Shown here: positions 1-8,462 of the stretch, piece after piece | How the letters are laid out: each line of letters opens with the position of its first letter | Numbering within the stretch: position 1 is the first letter of the stretch | Origin: Agrobacterium rosae | GTDB taxonomy: Bacteria; Pseudomonadota; Alphaproteobacteria; Rhizobiales; Rhizobiaceae | NCBI RefSeq assembly: GCF_002915175.1 | Contig: NZ_NXEJ01000011.1 | Span: 62,001 to 126,000 of the forward strand | Direction of reading: 5' to 3' | Length of the DNA stretch: 64,000 nucleotides | The notes under the pieces: generated by a model | Database searches by the model: none | Seen by the model: only the letters and a program-made list of their open reading frames with translations | Told to the model about the DNA's origin: nothing | Made by a program: the position numbers and the translations under genes

Positions 1-344
1 TGTGCCACAAGCGATCTGCAGTGCGCTTCGGATTTGATGTCTCCGGGCACGAGGATTGCTTTGCGGCCTGCTTCTTCGACCCACTTGGCCGTGTCTTTCG
101 CATCGTCGTCTTCGTTAAGATACGAAATGAGAATATCGGCTCCCTCTCTGGCAAAGGCTATGGCCACGGCTTTTCCAATGCCGGAATCACCGCCCGTAAT
201 CAGCGCGACTTTTCCCGATAGTTTGCCGTCTCCGCGATAAGAGTGCTCGCCGTGATCAGGAACAGGCTGCATCTGTGCAGTCGTTCCCGGCGGTTCCTGT
301 TGCTGTTCAGCGAAGGGCGGCGTGGGACGATTTGTATCGGACAT
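1..344 (-). CDS. SDR-family oxidoreductase, 5' part only
   Basis: The reverse strand from the ATG at 344 reads open to the window edge (about 114 residues). The N-terminus is a long polar tail rich in Pro and Gln, followed near residues 45-60 by KVALITGGDSGIG, the glycine-rich NAD(P)-binding motif of short-chain dehydrogenases. The long polar tail before the Rossmann fold is typical of the YhdF/GSP39-like stress-associated SDRs. The active-site Ser-Tyr-Lys part lies outside the window, so the substrate cannot be guessed. It is convergent with nothing here and is separated from phnF by about 100 bases. Confidence 0.85.
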   Translation of the reverse strand, partial: MSDTNRPTPPFAEQQQEPPGTTAQMQPVPDHGEHSYRGDGKLSGKVALITGGDSGIGKAVAIAFAREGADILISYLNEDDDAKDTAKWVEEAGRKAILVPGDIKSEAHCRSLVA

Positions 345-447
345 CAAACTTCCAATCATGTTGCTGGCGGGAATGCCTTTCCCTCTGCTAACAAGTGATT
401 GGCCGATACGTTCCCCCGAATAAACCCATCATTAGTCCAATCGAGCC

Positions 448-1182
448 TCAAGCCGTTTGGGCAACGTTGGAAAACACCAGCTCCATACGGTCGGCAAGAA
501 ACCGTGTGACGATGCTTTGGATGGGCTTGCTATCCATATCGACGTCGACGGCCTGGCTGACGAGAACGATGCTGTCTGCGGCGCAATTGAGAAGTTCCAC
601 GTCGCGAGCCGAGACCCGTTCGGCAGTCAATCTCGTTTCCTGACGTCGATAATCGGCCAGACCTTCACGCTCCAGCGCTTTGGTGATCGAGCCGGTTTCC
701 GCATAACCAGCTATGATGCCCGGAAACCGATCTGCTGAGAACAAGGAAACAGACCGCGACATCGGCGCGCCGTCGGCGACTGCCAAATGCTCGACGCGGT
801 GCAAGGGGGAGCCGAGGCCGCAGGACAGGAGCTTTGCCTGGGCGGTATCGGCCGCCACGATCTCTGCATGAATGAGACGACCGGAAGGGGCGAGCGATTG
901 CTGCATCATGTTCTCGGAGAACCTCGCCCTTTCCCCTATGGGGTAAGCGACACGCGTCTTTGCCGCATTGACGAATGTCCCGCGGCCACGTTCAGCACGT
1001 AAAACTCCATCACTCGATAGCGCTGCAATGGCCCGCCTGACCGTATGTCTGTTGACGCCAAACTGCGTGGCGAGTTCGGTTTCCGGCGGCAATTGCTCGC
1101 CCATTTCGCCGTTGGCGATTGCGCCGCGAAGTCCATCCGCCACCCTGCGCCATCGGGATATGCCATCGTCATTTGCATTCAT
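448..1182 (-). CDS. phnF: PhnF, GntR-family repressor of the phn genes
   Basis: 244 residues. The N-terminal 75 residues form a GntR winged helix (LPPETELATQFGVNRHTVRRAI, then a GRGTFV wing), and the rest is a UTRA ligand-binding domain, the HutC-subfamily layout of PhnF. It is divergent from phnG, sharing a 115-base intergenic region that carries a perfect palindrome (1250-1269), its most likely operator, and a Pho box. Known PhnF proteins repress phosphonate or phosphate uptake genes and respond to a small phosphorylated ligand; the ligand here is not known. Orientation and fold make the assignment firm. Confidence 0.9.
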   Translation of the reverse strand: MNANDDGISRWRRVADGLRGAIANGEMGEQLPPETELATQFGVNRHTVRRAIAALSSDGVLRAERGRGTFVNAAKTRVAYPIGERARFSENMMQQSLAPSGRLIHAEIVAADTAQAKLLSCGLGSPLHRVEHLAVADGAPMSRSVSLFSADRFPGIIAGYAETGSITKALEREGLADYRRQETRLTAERVSARDVELLNCAADSIVLVSQAVDVDMDSKPIQSIVTRFLADRMELVFSNVAQTA

Positions 1183-1200
1183 TTTTCTTCAAACGTCCCG

Positions 1201-1218
1201 CTGTCATTCCATCGTCAT
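1201..1218 (+). promoter_or_regulatory. Pho box upstream of phnG
   Basis: Two 7-base units spaced 11 bases start to start: CTGTCAT at 1201-1207 and TCGTCAT at 1212-1218, with TCCA between. The consensus PhoB half-site is CTGTCAT; the first unit is perfect and the second matches at 5 of 7. A TATAAA at 1230-1235, 11 bases downstream, fits a PhoB-activated -10 element. This predicts induction of the phn operon by phosphate starvation, as known for rhizobial phn genes. Confidence 0.75.
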
Positions 1219-1229
1219 GATTAGTGATG

Positions 1230-1235
1230 TATAAA
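1230..1235 (+). promoter_or_regulatory. putative -10 element of the phnG promoter
   Basis: TATAAA lies 11 bases after the Pho box and about 15 bases before the palindrome at 1250, so a transcript would start within or next to the palindrome. No good -35 hexamer is seen, as expected for a PhoB-activated promoter. Confidence 0.5.
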
Positions 1236-1249
1236 ACAAATAAGAATGG

Positions 1250-1269
1250 TTGTCTATACAAATAGACAA
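1250..1269 (+). promoter_or_regulatory. palindromic operator, probably for PhnF
   Basis: TTGTCTAT-ACAA-ATAGACAA is a perfect inverted repeat with 8-base arms and a 4-base spacer, just downstream of the phnG -10. Its core TGTCTAnnnnnnTAGACA resembles GntR/HutC operators of the GT-N-TA-N-AC kind (mycobacterial PhnF uses TGGTCTAGACCA). It sits between the promoter and phnG, a position suited to repression. It also overlaps an in-frame TTG at 1250, which argues against that TTG being the phnG start. Confidence 0.75.
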
Positions 1270-1297
1270 ATTACAAACCTACCATATCGGCGGCAAA

Positions 1298-1747
1298 ATG
1301 ATGGAAGTATTCAATCGAAAGCAAGCGCTGGATATCCTTGCCAACGCACCGGCAGATGTTCTTTTGCAAACCTACGGCGTGCTGGAGGCGCAAATGCCGC
1401 GGGCAGCGCCTGTGCGAGGGCCTGAAATCGGCACCGTAATGGTTCGCGGCAAAATTGGCGGCGGCGGCGCCGCATTCAATCTTGGGGAAGCCAGCGTCAC
1501 TCGCGCAACCGTCAAGCTCGCAACCGGTGAGATTGGGCATTCGATTGTTCTCGGTCGCGATCAGCGCAAGGCACATATCGTCGCTCATCTGGATGCGTTG
1601 CGGCAAAGCCCTGACTGGGTCGCGCGCATCGATGACGAAATTGTTCGCCCCGCCTTGGCTATTCTGGAAGACACCAAACTCCGCCGGGCTGAAGAAACGG
1701 AAGCGACGAAGGTTGATTTCTTCACCGTCGCGAGAGGAGAAGACTGA
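1298..1747 (+). CDS. phnG: PhnG, alpha-D-ribose 1-methylphosphonate 5-triphosphate synthase subunit
   Basis: 149 residues from the ATG at 1298 (a second ATG follows at 1301), the usual PhnG length. An in-frame TTG at 1250 would add 16 residues but lies inside the operator palindrome and is rejected; GGCGG at 1289 is a weak ribosome binding site for 1298. The sequence has the conserved PhnG core (GGGGAAFNLGEASVTRATV and LGRDQRKAHIVAHLDAL). PhnG, H and I with PhnL transfer the alkylphosphonate to ATP-derived ribose, displacing adenine (EC 2.7.8.37). It is the first gene of the operon and its stop codon overlaps the phnH start by one base. Confidence 0.93.
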   Translation: MMEVFNRKQALDILANAPADVLLQTYGVLEAQMPRAAPVRGPEIGTVMVRGKIGGGGAAFNLGEASVTRATVKLATGEIGHSIVLGRDQRKAHIVAHLDALRQSPDWVARIDDEIVRPALAILEDTKLRRAEETEATKVDFFTVARGED

Positions 1748-2343
1748 TGAGTACGGTCACGTTCGATGGCGGCTTTGCCGATCCGGTCTTTGCTTCGCAA
1801 GATGTCTTTCATGCCGTAATGCATGCCGTTTCAAGACCGGGAACGGTTGCAACGCTGGGTGAGCGTGCCGCTGGCCCAGCGCCGCTAAATGCTGCCGCAT
1901 CCGCAATTCTGCTTACACTGGCTGACTACGATACGCCCGTGTGGATTGAGGCCTCGGACGCGATGAAGGATGTTGCAGCGTGGCTCACCTTCCATAGCGG
2001 TGCACCCATTGCGCAAGAGCCGTCGAAGGCGAGTTTCGTGCTTTTGACTGAAGCAAGCGATGTGGCGCAGTGGCAGACCTTTGCGCATGGAACGATGGAA
2101 TATCCAGACCGTTCTGCGACCCTCATTCTACCGGTCCGCTCGATCAACGGTGGAGCATCGCTTGAGCTGACGGGACCAGGCATCGAGACTTCCTGCACCA
2201 TCGCGCCTGCCGGTCTGCCAGAGGGTTTCGTGGGTGCCATGGAAGCCAATGCCGCCCGTTATCCGCTGGGCTTTGACATTCTGCTTGTCTGCGGTGCTGA
2301 GGCGATTGCCTTGCCGCGCACGACGCGTATTCGGGAGGTGTGA
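1747..2343 (+). CDS. phnH: PhnH, C-P lyase core subunit
   Basis: 198 residues, full length for PhnH, a structural subunit of the PhnGHIJ core complex related in fold to PLP transferases but without the cofactor. Recognisable family stretches are FADPVFASQDVFHAVMHAVSRPG at the N-terminus and the mid-region ASAILLTLADYDTPVW. The start ATG overlaps the phnG stop (TGATG) and phnI begins 3 bases after its stop, so translation is coupled along the operon. Confidence 0.93.
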   Translation: MSTVTFDGGFADPVFASQDVFHAVMHAVSRPGTVATLGERAAGPAPLNAAASAILLTLADYDTPVWIEASDAMKDVAAWLTFHSGAPIAQEPSKASFVLLTEASDVAQWQTFAHGTMEYPDRSATLILPVRSINGGASLELTGPGIETSCTIAPAGLPEGFVGAMEANAARYPLGFDILLVCGAEAIALPRTTRIREV

Positions 2344-2346
2344 TCC

Positions 2347-3438
2347 ATGTATGTTGCAGTAAAGGGTGGCGAAGCAGCCATCGATAAAGCTCATAAGCTG
2401 CTGGCGGACCGCCGGCGTGGCGATCGCGATATTCCCGCCTTGACGCTGGAGCAGATCGCCGGCCAGCTGTCGCTGGCAGTTGACCGGGTCATGGCTGAAG
2501 GATCGCTTTACGATCCGCAGTTGGCAGCCATGTGTGTACGCCAGTCGCGGGGTGATCTCATCGAGGCGATTTTCCTGATGCGGGCCTATCGCACGACCCT
2601 GCCGCGCTTCGGATATTCGCGGCCTATCGCCACGGATTGCATGAGCATCGAGCGACGCGTATCGGCAACCTATAAGGACATCCCAGGTGGCCAGTTGCTG
2701 GGGCCCACTTTTGATTACACCCACCGGCTGATCGATCCCGATATGGCCGGTGACGAGCCGGTGGATGAACCAGCAAGACGCGCTCTGGATGATGTGCCAG
2801 CCTTTCCGAGAGTGACCGATATTCTCAACGATGAAGGCTTGATCGAACCGGATGTCCCCTCGGACAAGGAGCCTGCCGATCTGACGCGTGACCCAACGGC
2901 ATTTCCCGTCGATCGCGATTTGCGATTGCAGGCTTTGGCACGGGGTGATGAAGGGTTTCTTCTGTCTCTTGGTTACTCCACCCAGCGCGGTTATGGCCGC
3001 ACCCATCCCTTTGTCGGCGAAGTGCGTATCGGCATGGTCGACATCGAGATCGACGTACCGGAACTTGGCTTTGCCGTCTGCCTTGGCTCCATCCGCGTTA
3101 CGGAATGCCAGATGGTCTCGCAGTTCAAGGGGCAGGGCGAGGAGGGGCCGAAGTTCACCCGTGGCTACGGCCTCGTTTTCGGCCAGTCGGAACGAAAGGC
3201 AATGGCGATGAGCCTTGTCGATCGCGCTCTCCGCGCCGACGAGTTTCAGGAACAGCGCAACGCGCCCGCGCAAGATGAGGAATTTGTTCTTGCCCATTGC
3301 GACAATGTCGAAGCCACCGGGTTTGTCGAGCATCTGAAACTGCCGCATTACGTAGATTTCCAGGCGGAACTCGGCCTGTTGCGCATGCTTCGGCGTGAAA
3401 ATGAAGAGCTGCTGGCGACCAAGGAGGCCGCAGAATGA
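2347..3438 (+). CDS. phnI: PhnI, nucleosidase-like catalytic subunit of the C-P lyase complex
   Basis: 363 residues, standard for PhnI. The protein opens with MYVAVKGGEAAIDKAHKLLADRR and carries the family blocks QLSLAVDRVMAEGSLYDPQLAA and GYSTQRGYGRTHPFVGEVRIG. PhnI alone is a purine nucleosidase; with PhnG, H and L it makes the ribosyl phosphonate triphosphate from ATP and phosphonate. Its end overlaps the start of phnJ by 4 bases (ATGA). Confidence 0.94.
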   Translation: MYVAVKGGEAAIDKAHKLLADRRRGDRDIPALTLEQIAGQLSLAVDRVMAEGSLYDPQLAAMCVRQSRGDLIEAIFLMRAYRTTLPRFGYSRPIATDCMSIERRVSATYKDIPGGQLLGPTFDYTHRLIDPDMAGDEPVDEPARRALDDVPAFPRVTDILNDEGLIEPDVPSDKEPADLTRDPTAFPVDRDLRLQALARGDEGFLLSLGYSTQRGYGRTHPFVGEVRIGMVDIEIDVPELGFAVCLGSIRVTECQMVSQFKGQGEEGPKFTRGYGLVFGQSERKAMAMSLVDRALRADEFQEQRNAPAQDEEFVLAHCDNVEATGFVEHLKLPHYVDFQAELGLLRMLRRENEELLATKEAAE

Positions 3439-4316
3439 ACCTGCCAAGCTACAACTTCGCCTATCTCGACGAACAGACCAAACGGATGATCCGTCGCGCC
3501 ATTTTGAAGGCGATTGCCATTCCCGGCTATCAGGTGCCGTTCGCATCGCGTGAAATGCCCATGCCCTATGGCTGGGGAACCGGTGGCGTACAGGTTACCG
3601 CTGCCATTCTCGGTCCGGACGATGTTCTAAAAGTCATCGATCAAGGTGCCGACGATACCACCAATGCAGTCTCCATCCGCGCCTTTTTCGCAAAGACGGC
3701 AGGCGTTGCCACGACGACGAAGACGGAGGAGGCGACAGTCATCCAGACACGTCACCGCATTCCGGAGACGCCGCTGAAAGCTGGCCAAACGATCGTCTAC
3801 CAGGTTCCCATTCCCGAACCGCTTCGGTTTCTTGAGCCGCGTGAAACGGAGACGCGTGTCATGCATGGGCTGGAGGAATACGGCCTTATCCACGTAAAGC
3901 TCTACGAGGACATCGCCCAGCACGGTCATATCGCTACGACCTATGCCTATCCGGTGAAGGTCGAGGGGCGTTATGTCATGGACCCGTCGCCGATCCCGAA
4001 GTTCGACAACCCGAAAATGAACGATTCACCTGCGCTGCAATTGTTCGGTGCCGGGCGCGAGAAGCGCATCTACGCCCTGCCGCCGTTCACGGAAGTGGTC
4101 AGCCTCGATTTCGAGGATCACCCTTTCGCTATTCAGCGGTTCACCGCTCCCTGTGCGCTCTGCAATGCCACCGGCGTTTATCTCGATGAAGTGGTGACGG
4201 ATGATCGCGGGGGCCGGATGTTTGTTTGCTCTGATACCGACCATTGCGAAACCCGCCAGGCAGAGGGTCATCACGGCCCAGGCTTGCCCCAACTGGCGAC
4301 AGGAGAACAGTCATGA
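3435..4316 (+). CDS. phnJ: PhnJ, radical SAM carbon-phosphorus lyase
   Basis: 293 residues. The cysteine pattern is C240-x2-C243-x21-C265-x5-C271 near the C-terminus, identical in spacing to E. coli PhnJ, and Gly31 in AIPGYQVPF corresponds to the glycyl-radical residue Gly32 of E. coli. The enzyme cleaves the C-P bond of ribose phosphonate 5-phosphate to give the alkane and a cyclic ribose phosphate (EC 4.7.1.1). An extra Gly/His/Pro-rich tail of about 20 residues follows the last Cys. Start and stop overlap phnI and phnK by 4 bases each. Confidence 0.97.
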   Translation: MNLPSYNFAYLDEQTKRMIRRAILKAIAIPGYQVPFASREMPMPYGWGTGGVQVTAAILGPDDVLKVIDQGADDTTNAVSIRAFFAKTAGVATTTKTEEATVIQTRHRIPETPLKAGQTIVYQVPIPEPLRFLEPRETETRVMHGLEEYGLIHVKLYEDIAQHGHIATTYAYPVKVEGRYVMDPSPIPKFDNPKMNDSPALQLFGAGREKRIYALPPFTEVVSLDFEDHPFAIQRFTAPCALCNATGVYLDEVVTDDRGGRMFVCSDTDHCETRQAEGHHGPGLPQLATGEQS

Positions 4317-5086
4317 CCGGTCCGATCCTTTCTGTTCAAAAGCTGGAGCGTCGCTACGGTGATTTCATCGGATGCACGGATGTCTCTTTCGATGTCTGGC
4401 CGGGTGAGGTTGTTGCTATCGTCGGTGAATCCGGCTCCGGCAAAACAACGCTGCTCAACTGCATATCGGCACGGCTTGAACGCTCCTCGGGTAGCGTCCA
4501 GTACCGCATGCGGGATGGGCGGTTTCCTGATCTTGAGGAGCTTTCAGAGGCGGAGCGCCGGTTTCTGATGCGCACCGACTGGGGTTTCGTTCATCAAAAT
4601 CCTGCCGACGGTCTGCGCATGCGGGTGTCAGCCGGTGCCAATGTCGGTGAGCGGCTGATGGCGGTCGGCGAGCGACACTATGGTGATATCCGCAAATCCG
4701 CCGGTGAGTGGCTGTCACGCGTGGAAATCGCGGTGAACCGTATCGACGACCAGCCGGTGGCCTTTTCCGGTGGTATGCGTCAGCGATTGCAGATCGCCCG
4801 CAATCTCGTCACCCATCCGCGCCTGATTTTCATGGATGAGCCGACTGGTGGCCTCGATGTGTCCGTGCAGGCCCGCGTGCTCGACCTGTTGCGCAATCTC
4901 GTCAACGACCTCGGTCTTTCCGTGGTCATCGTAACGCATGATCTGGCTGTCGCACGCCTACTGTCGCAGCGGATGATCGTCATGAAAAGCGGTCGCATTG
5001 TTGAACAAGGGTTGACCGACCGGGTGCTGGACGATCCGCAGCATGCCTACACCCAGCTTCTTGTCGCCTCGATACCGGAGAGCTGA
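4313..5086 (+). CDS. phnK: PhnK, ABC-type ATPase of the C-P lyase complex
   Basis: 257 residues from the ATG at 4313, which overlaps the phnJ stop (ATGA) and has AGGAGA at 4301-4306 as ribosome binding site; longer in-frame starts inside phnJ are not needed. Walker A is GESGSGKTTL (about residue 40), the signature is FSGGMRQRLQIAR and Walker B is LIFMDEPTGGLD. PhnK is an ABC-type subunit without membrane partners that docks on the PhnGHIJ core at PhnJ. Confidence 0.94.
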   Translation: MTGPILSVQKLERRYGDFIGCTDVSFDVWPGEVVAIVGESGSGKTTLLNCISARLERSSGSVQYRMRDGRFPDLEELSEAERRFLMRTDWGFVHQNPADGLRMRVSAGANVGERLMAVGERHYGDIRKSAGEWLSRVEIAVNRIDDQPVAFSGGMRQRLQIARNLVTHPRLIFMDEPTGGLDVSVQARVLDLLRNLVNDLGLSVVIVTHDLAVARLLSQRMIVMKSGRIVEQGLTDRVLDDPQHAYTQLLVASIPES

Positions 5087-5087
5087 A

Positions 5088-5834
5088 ATGACGCTTCATC
5101 ACACATCTTCGGCGCTTGCAGAGACGATCGTTCTTTCTGTCGGCAATGTCGCCAAATCCTTCACCATGCATCTGCGCGACGGCATCGTCTTGCCAGTGGT
5201 ACGCAACGTCAGCTTCAATCTCCATCGCGGAGAATGTGTCGTGCTTGGCGGCCCATCCGGTGTCGGCAAGTCTTCGATCCTGCGCATGGTCTACGGCAAC
5301 TATGCCATCGACCAAGGCCATATTCTGGTTCGCGATGGTTCGACCGACACCATGAATGACCTTGGCAGCGGCGATCCGAGACTGATCCTTGCGCTGCGAC
5401 ACAATAGTATCGGTTACGTCAGCCAGTTTTTACGGGCCGTGCCGCGCGTTTCGGCGCTTGAGATCGTAGCCGAACCTTTGACGGCACGTGGTGTCGGCAA
5501 GGAAAACGCCGTCGCTCGCGCGGCCGCTTTGCTAACCCGGCTCAATCTGCCGGAAGCATTGTTCGGCCTGCCGCCTGCGACGTTCTCGGGCGGTGAGAAA
5601 CAGCGCGTCAACATCGCGCGTGGCTTCATCACCGATCATCCCATTTTGCTGCTGGATGAACCAACGGCCTCGCTGGACGCTGAAAACCGCGATGTTGTGG
5701 TTGATATGATCAAGGAAAAGCTCGGCCAAGGCACAGCCATTCTCGGTATTTTCCATGATCTTCCCGTGCGCAATGCGGTTGCCACTCGCATGCTTGATGT
5801 ATCGGGCTTCTCGGCAAGAAAGGCAGCATCATGA
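5088..5834 (+). CDS. phnL: PhnL, ABC-type ATPase of the C-P lyase pathway
   Basis: 248 residues from the ATG at 5088, with GGAG at 5077-5080 as ribosome binding site. Walker [13 protein letters not shown], signature [13 protein letters not shown] and Walker [13 protein letters not shown] are present. PhnL is required with PhnGHI for the triphosphate synthase reaction. The gene starts one base after the phnK stop and overlaps the next gene by 4 bases. Confidence 0.94.
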   Translation: MTLHHTSSALAETIVLSVGNVAKSFTMHLRDGIVLPVVRNVSFNLHRGECVVLGGPSGVGKSSILRMVYGNYAIDQGHILVRDGSTDTMNDLGSGDPRLILALRHNSIGYVSQFLRAVPRVSALEIVAEPLTARGVGKENAVARAAALLTRLNLPEALFGLPPATFSGGEKQRVNIARGFITDHPILLLDEPTASLDAENRDVVVDMIKEKLGQGTAILGIFHDLPVRNAVATRMLDVSGFSARKAAS

Positions 5835-6445
5835 CCAAGCTCTCCATTGAACCGCTGATCGATCCAACCGCCCAGGTCAAGTATTGCGTTTTTGGACGCT
5901 ATACGGAAGTAGCCGCCGGTTGCCATATCTCGGAAACCGAAATGGGCGACTATTCCTATATCGAACGCGGCGGCCAGGTCTGGTGCGCGACGATCGGAAA
6001 GTTCGTCAACATCGCGGCCAGCGTGCGTATCAATGCCACCAACCACCCGATGGATCGTGCAAGCCTTCATCATTTCACCTATCGCGCTGGTGACTATTGG
6101 GAGGGTGCAGGCGACGAGGCGGATTTCTTCGCTGCCCGCCGCGCCAAGCGGGTGGTGATTGGTCACGATGTCTGGATCGGTCATGGGGCGACACTTCTTC
6201 CCGGCGTCACTGTCGGTAATGGAGCCGTGATCGGCGCAGGAGCCGTCGTGTCCCGCGATGTCGCGCCTTACACCATCGTCGGCGGCGTACCTGCCCGTGT
6301 GATCCGCGAGCGGTTTACTGCTGAAATTGGTGCTCGAATGGACCGGCTTTCCTGGTGGGATTGGCCGCACGACAAGCTTTTTGAAACGCTTGCCGATTTC
6401 CGCTCTCTGCCTGTTGAAGAATTTCTCAGCCGTCACGGCGGCTGA
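5831..6445 (+). CDS. left-handed beta-helix (hexapeptide) acyltransferase of phosphonate loci
   Basis: 204 residues. Two runs of hexapeptide repeats are visible, one near residues 35-65 and one near 115-160 ([31 protein letters not shown]), the left-handed beta-helix of CatB/DapH-like acetyltransferases, with a candidate catalytic His in the GDxWIGxG segment. A family of this kind is regularly found inside C-P lyase operons in alphaproteobacteria. It may acetylate aminoalkylphosphonates, as PhnO does by a different fold, but the substrate is unproven. It is translationally coupled to phnL, and its stop codon lies inside a Pho-box-like repeat. Confidence 0.85.
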   Translation: MTKLSIEPLIDPTAQVKYCVFGRYTEVAAGCHISETEMGDYSYIERGGQVWCATIGKFVNIAASVRINATNHPMDRASLHHFTYRAGDYWEGAGDEADFFAARRAKRVVIGHDVWIGHGATLLPGVTVGNGAVIGAGAVVSRDVAPYTIVGGVPARVIRERFTAEIGARMDRLSWWDWPHDKLFETLADFRSLPVEEFLSRHGG

Positions 6446-6470
6446 CATAAAAACTTCATTAAATCGTCAC
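6442..6470 (+). promoter_or_regulatory. candidate second Pho box, upstream of phnC
   Basis: Three 7-base units recur every 11 bases: CTGACAT (6442), ACTTCAT (6453) and TCGTCAC (6464). The first two with their AAAA spacer match the classical 18-base Pho box at about 14 positions. The array overlaps the acyltransferase stop codon and lies about 60 bases before the phnC ATG, so phnCDE-M may have its own phosphate-regulated promoter. Weaker than the phnG box. Confidence 0.45.
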
Positions 6471-6530
6471 CGTACGATCATCGAAAGCCGTCCAATGTCC
6501 CTTCGAACAGACCGGCATCAGGAGCAAAAA

Positions 6531-7373
6531 ATGACTGCGATCACCGTATCCAATCTTTCGAAAAAGTACGGAAATACGCTTGCTCTCGACTGCGTGGATC
6601 TGACGCTCGAGCGGGGCGAGATGGTGGCTTTGATCGGGGCGTCCGGTTCCGGTAAAAGTACGTTGATCCGCCATATCGCTGGCCTTGAGACGGGAGATGG
6701 TCAAAATGGACGGATCGAGATTTTGGACACCGTTTCGCAAAAAGCTGGCCGGTTGACCGGATATGTGAAGCGTGGTGCCGTATCGGTGCTGTTCCAGCAG
6801 TTCAATCTCGTCGGTCGCCTGTCCGTACTGACCAATGTGCTGATCGGTCTTCTTGGCCGCGTGCCGCGCTGGCGCGGAACGCTGGGACTGTTCAACGCGG
6901 AAGAAAAAGCCGCAGCCCGCGCAGCGCTTACCCGTGTCGGTATTCCGCAGGTTGCTCTGCAGCGTTCTTCTACGTTGTCCGGTGGACAGCAGCAGCGCGC
7001 GGCCATTGCCCGCACACTCGTGCAGGGCGCTGAAATCCTGATTGCCGACGAGCCCATTTCGGCGCTCGATCCATCATCGGCGCGCCGGGTGATGGATGTA
7101 CTTGCCGATATCAATACGCAGGACAGGATCACGGTCCTCGTCTCACTGCATCAGGTTGAATATGCCCGTCGCTATTGTAAGCGCACGATCGCCATGCGCA
7201 ACGGCGCTATCGTCTTCGATGGTCCTTCGACTTCGCTGTCCAACGCATTTCTGGCCGAACTTTACGGTTCGGCATCGGAAGAACTGGTCCTGCCGGATGC
7301 CCCGGCGGAGCAATCGGCTCCTGTGCCTGCCACGGAGCTGCCCAACCGTCAGCCGGCGTTTACCACGGCCTGA
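6531..7373 (+). CDS. phnC: PhnC, phosphonate ABC transporter ATP-binding protein
   Basis: 280 residues from the ATG at 6531, chosen because AGGAG at 6520-6524 precedes it; an in-frame ATG at 6495 lacks such a site. Walker [11 protein letters not shown], signature [13 protein letters not shown] and Walker [13 protein letters not shown] are present, with a PhnC-type 30-residue tail. It energises uptake of phosphonates with PhnD and PhnE, encoded directly downstream. An 85-base gap to the previous gene holds a possible second Pho box. Confidence 0.94.
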   Translation: MTAITVSNLSKKYGNTLALDCVDLTLERGEMVALIGASGSGKSTLIRHIAGLETGDGQNGRIEILDTVSQKAGRLTGYVKRGAVSVLFQQFNLVGRLSVLTNVLIGLLGRVPRWRGTLGLFNAEEKAAARAALTRVGIPQVALQRSSTLSGGQQQRAAIARTLVQGAEILIADEPISALDPSSARRVMDVLADINTQDRITVLVSLHQVEYARRYCKRTIAMRNGAIVFDGPSTSLSNAFLAELYGSASEELVLPDAPAEQSAPVPATELPNRQPAFTTA

Positions 7374-7398
7374 CTTTCCCTGTTATCGGAGACCTCTC

Positions 7399-8394
7399 AT
7401 GAACGCGATACTGAAAAGCATGGCGGCGGTGTCTATCGCCTTTACAATGACGTCCGTAGCGCTTGCGCAGGACACGATCAATTTCGGCATCATCTCGACC
7501 GAGTCTCAGCAGAACCTCAAGACCAGCTGGGATCCGCTTCTCGCCGACATGAAAAAGAAGACCGGCCTGGACGTAAAGGCGTTCTTCGCTTCCGATTATG
7601 CCGGCATTATCGAAGGCATGCGTTTCAACAAGGTGCAGATCGCCTGGTACGGCAACAAGTCTGCCATGGAAGCCGTTGACCGCGCCAATGGCGAAGTTTT
7701 CGTGCAGAGCGTTCCTGTCGGTGGCGAGCCTGGCTACTGGTCTGTGGTCATCGTTCCCAAGGATTCCCCGATCCAGACCATTGATGACGTTTTGAAGTGC
7801 GACAAGTCGATCAACTTCGGCCTTGGCGACCCCAATTCGACCTCTGGCTACCTTGTTCCAATGACGTTCGTCTTCGGCGCACGCGGTATCGATCCGAAGT
7901 CTTGCTTCAAGAACGTGACCAACGCCAACCATGAAACCAACGCCATGGCCGTTGCGAACAAGCAGCTGGATGCCGCTGCCAACAACACCGAGAACATGGC
8001 TCTGATCAAGCAGAACAAGCCGGATGCATTTGCCAATATCCGCGAAGTCTTGCGTTCGCCTCTGATCCCGTCTGACCCGATCGTATGGCGCAAGGACGTG
8101 CCGGAAGAAACGAAAACCAAACTTCGTGAATTCTTCCTGACCTATGGCACCGATAAGTCCACCGGCAATGTTGCAGAGGAAAAGAAGGTCTTGGCCGGTC
8201 TCAAATGGGCTCCTTTCCGCGCCTCGACCGACAAGCAGCTTCTGCCGATCCGCGTCATGGAGCTGTCGAAGTCGATTGCCCAGGCGCAGGCCGATGCATC
8301 GCTTTCCGCTGAAGCCAAGGCCACCAAGATCAAAGATCTGACGGAACAGAAGAGCAAGTTCGAAGCCGAACTCGCAACAGCGTCCAAGACCTGA
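7399..8394 (+). CDS. phnD: PhnD, periplasmic phosphonate-binding protein
   Basis: 331 residues. A Sec signal peptide ends near residue 24 (SVALAQ), followed by the mature start [15 protein letters not shown], typical of PhnD. Family features include the ligand-contact regions [21 protein letters not shown] and [12 protein letters not shown]. It captures phosphonates in the periplasm for PhnE/PhnC. A strong hairpin follows the stop, which would favour more PhnD than permease message. Confidence 0.94.
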   Translation: MNAILKSMAAVSIAFTMTSVALAQDTINFGIISTESQQNLKTSWDPLLADMKKKTGLDVKAFFASDYAGIIEGMRFNKVQIAWYGNKSAMEAVDRANGEVFVQSVPVGGEPGYWSVVIVPKDSPIQTIDDVLKCDKSINFGLGDPNSTSGYLVPMTFVFGARGIDPKSCFKNVTNANHETNAMAVANKQLDAAANNTENMALIKQNKPDAFANIREVLRSPLIPSDPIVWRKDVPEETKTKLREFFLTYGTDKSTGNVAEEKKVLAGLKWAPFRASTDKQLLPIRVMELSKSIAQAQADASLSAEAKATKIKDLTEQKSKFEAELATASKT

Positions 8395-8409
8395 TCTCTC
8401 CAAAATTTT

Positions 8410-8436
8410 CTGGGCGGGACCATCGGCCCCGCCCAG
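8410..8436 (+). terminator. intercistronic hairpin between phnD and phnE
   Basis: CTGGGCGGG (8410-8418) and CCCGCCCAG (8428-8436) form a 9-bp GC-rich stem with a 9-base loop. No T-run follows directly (CTTTCTCTG), so it is more likely an mRNA-stabilising or attenuating hairpin than a full terminator. Such elements are common after binding-protein genes of ABC operons. Confidence 0.6.
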
Positions 8437-8462
8437 CTTTCTCTGACAGCGGATTGACGACA

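Noticed and set aside
1250-1297. TTG-initiated extension of phnG
   Set aside because: The TTG lies inside the operator palindrome and near the expected transcript start; the ATG at 1298 gives the usual PhnG length.
2128-3546. Long minus-strand open frame (472 codons) opposite phnH and phnI
   Set aside because: It is antisense to clearly conserved PhnH and PhnI and encodes nothing recognisable; a shadow of high-GC codon bias.
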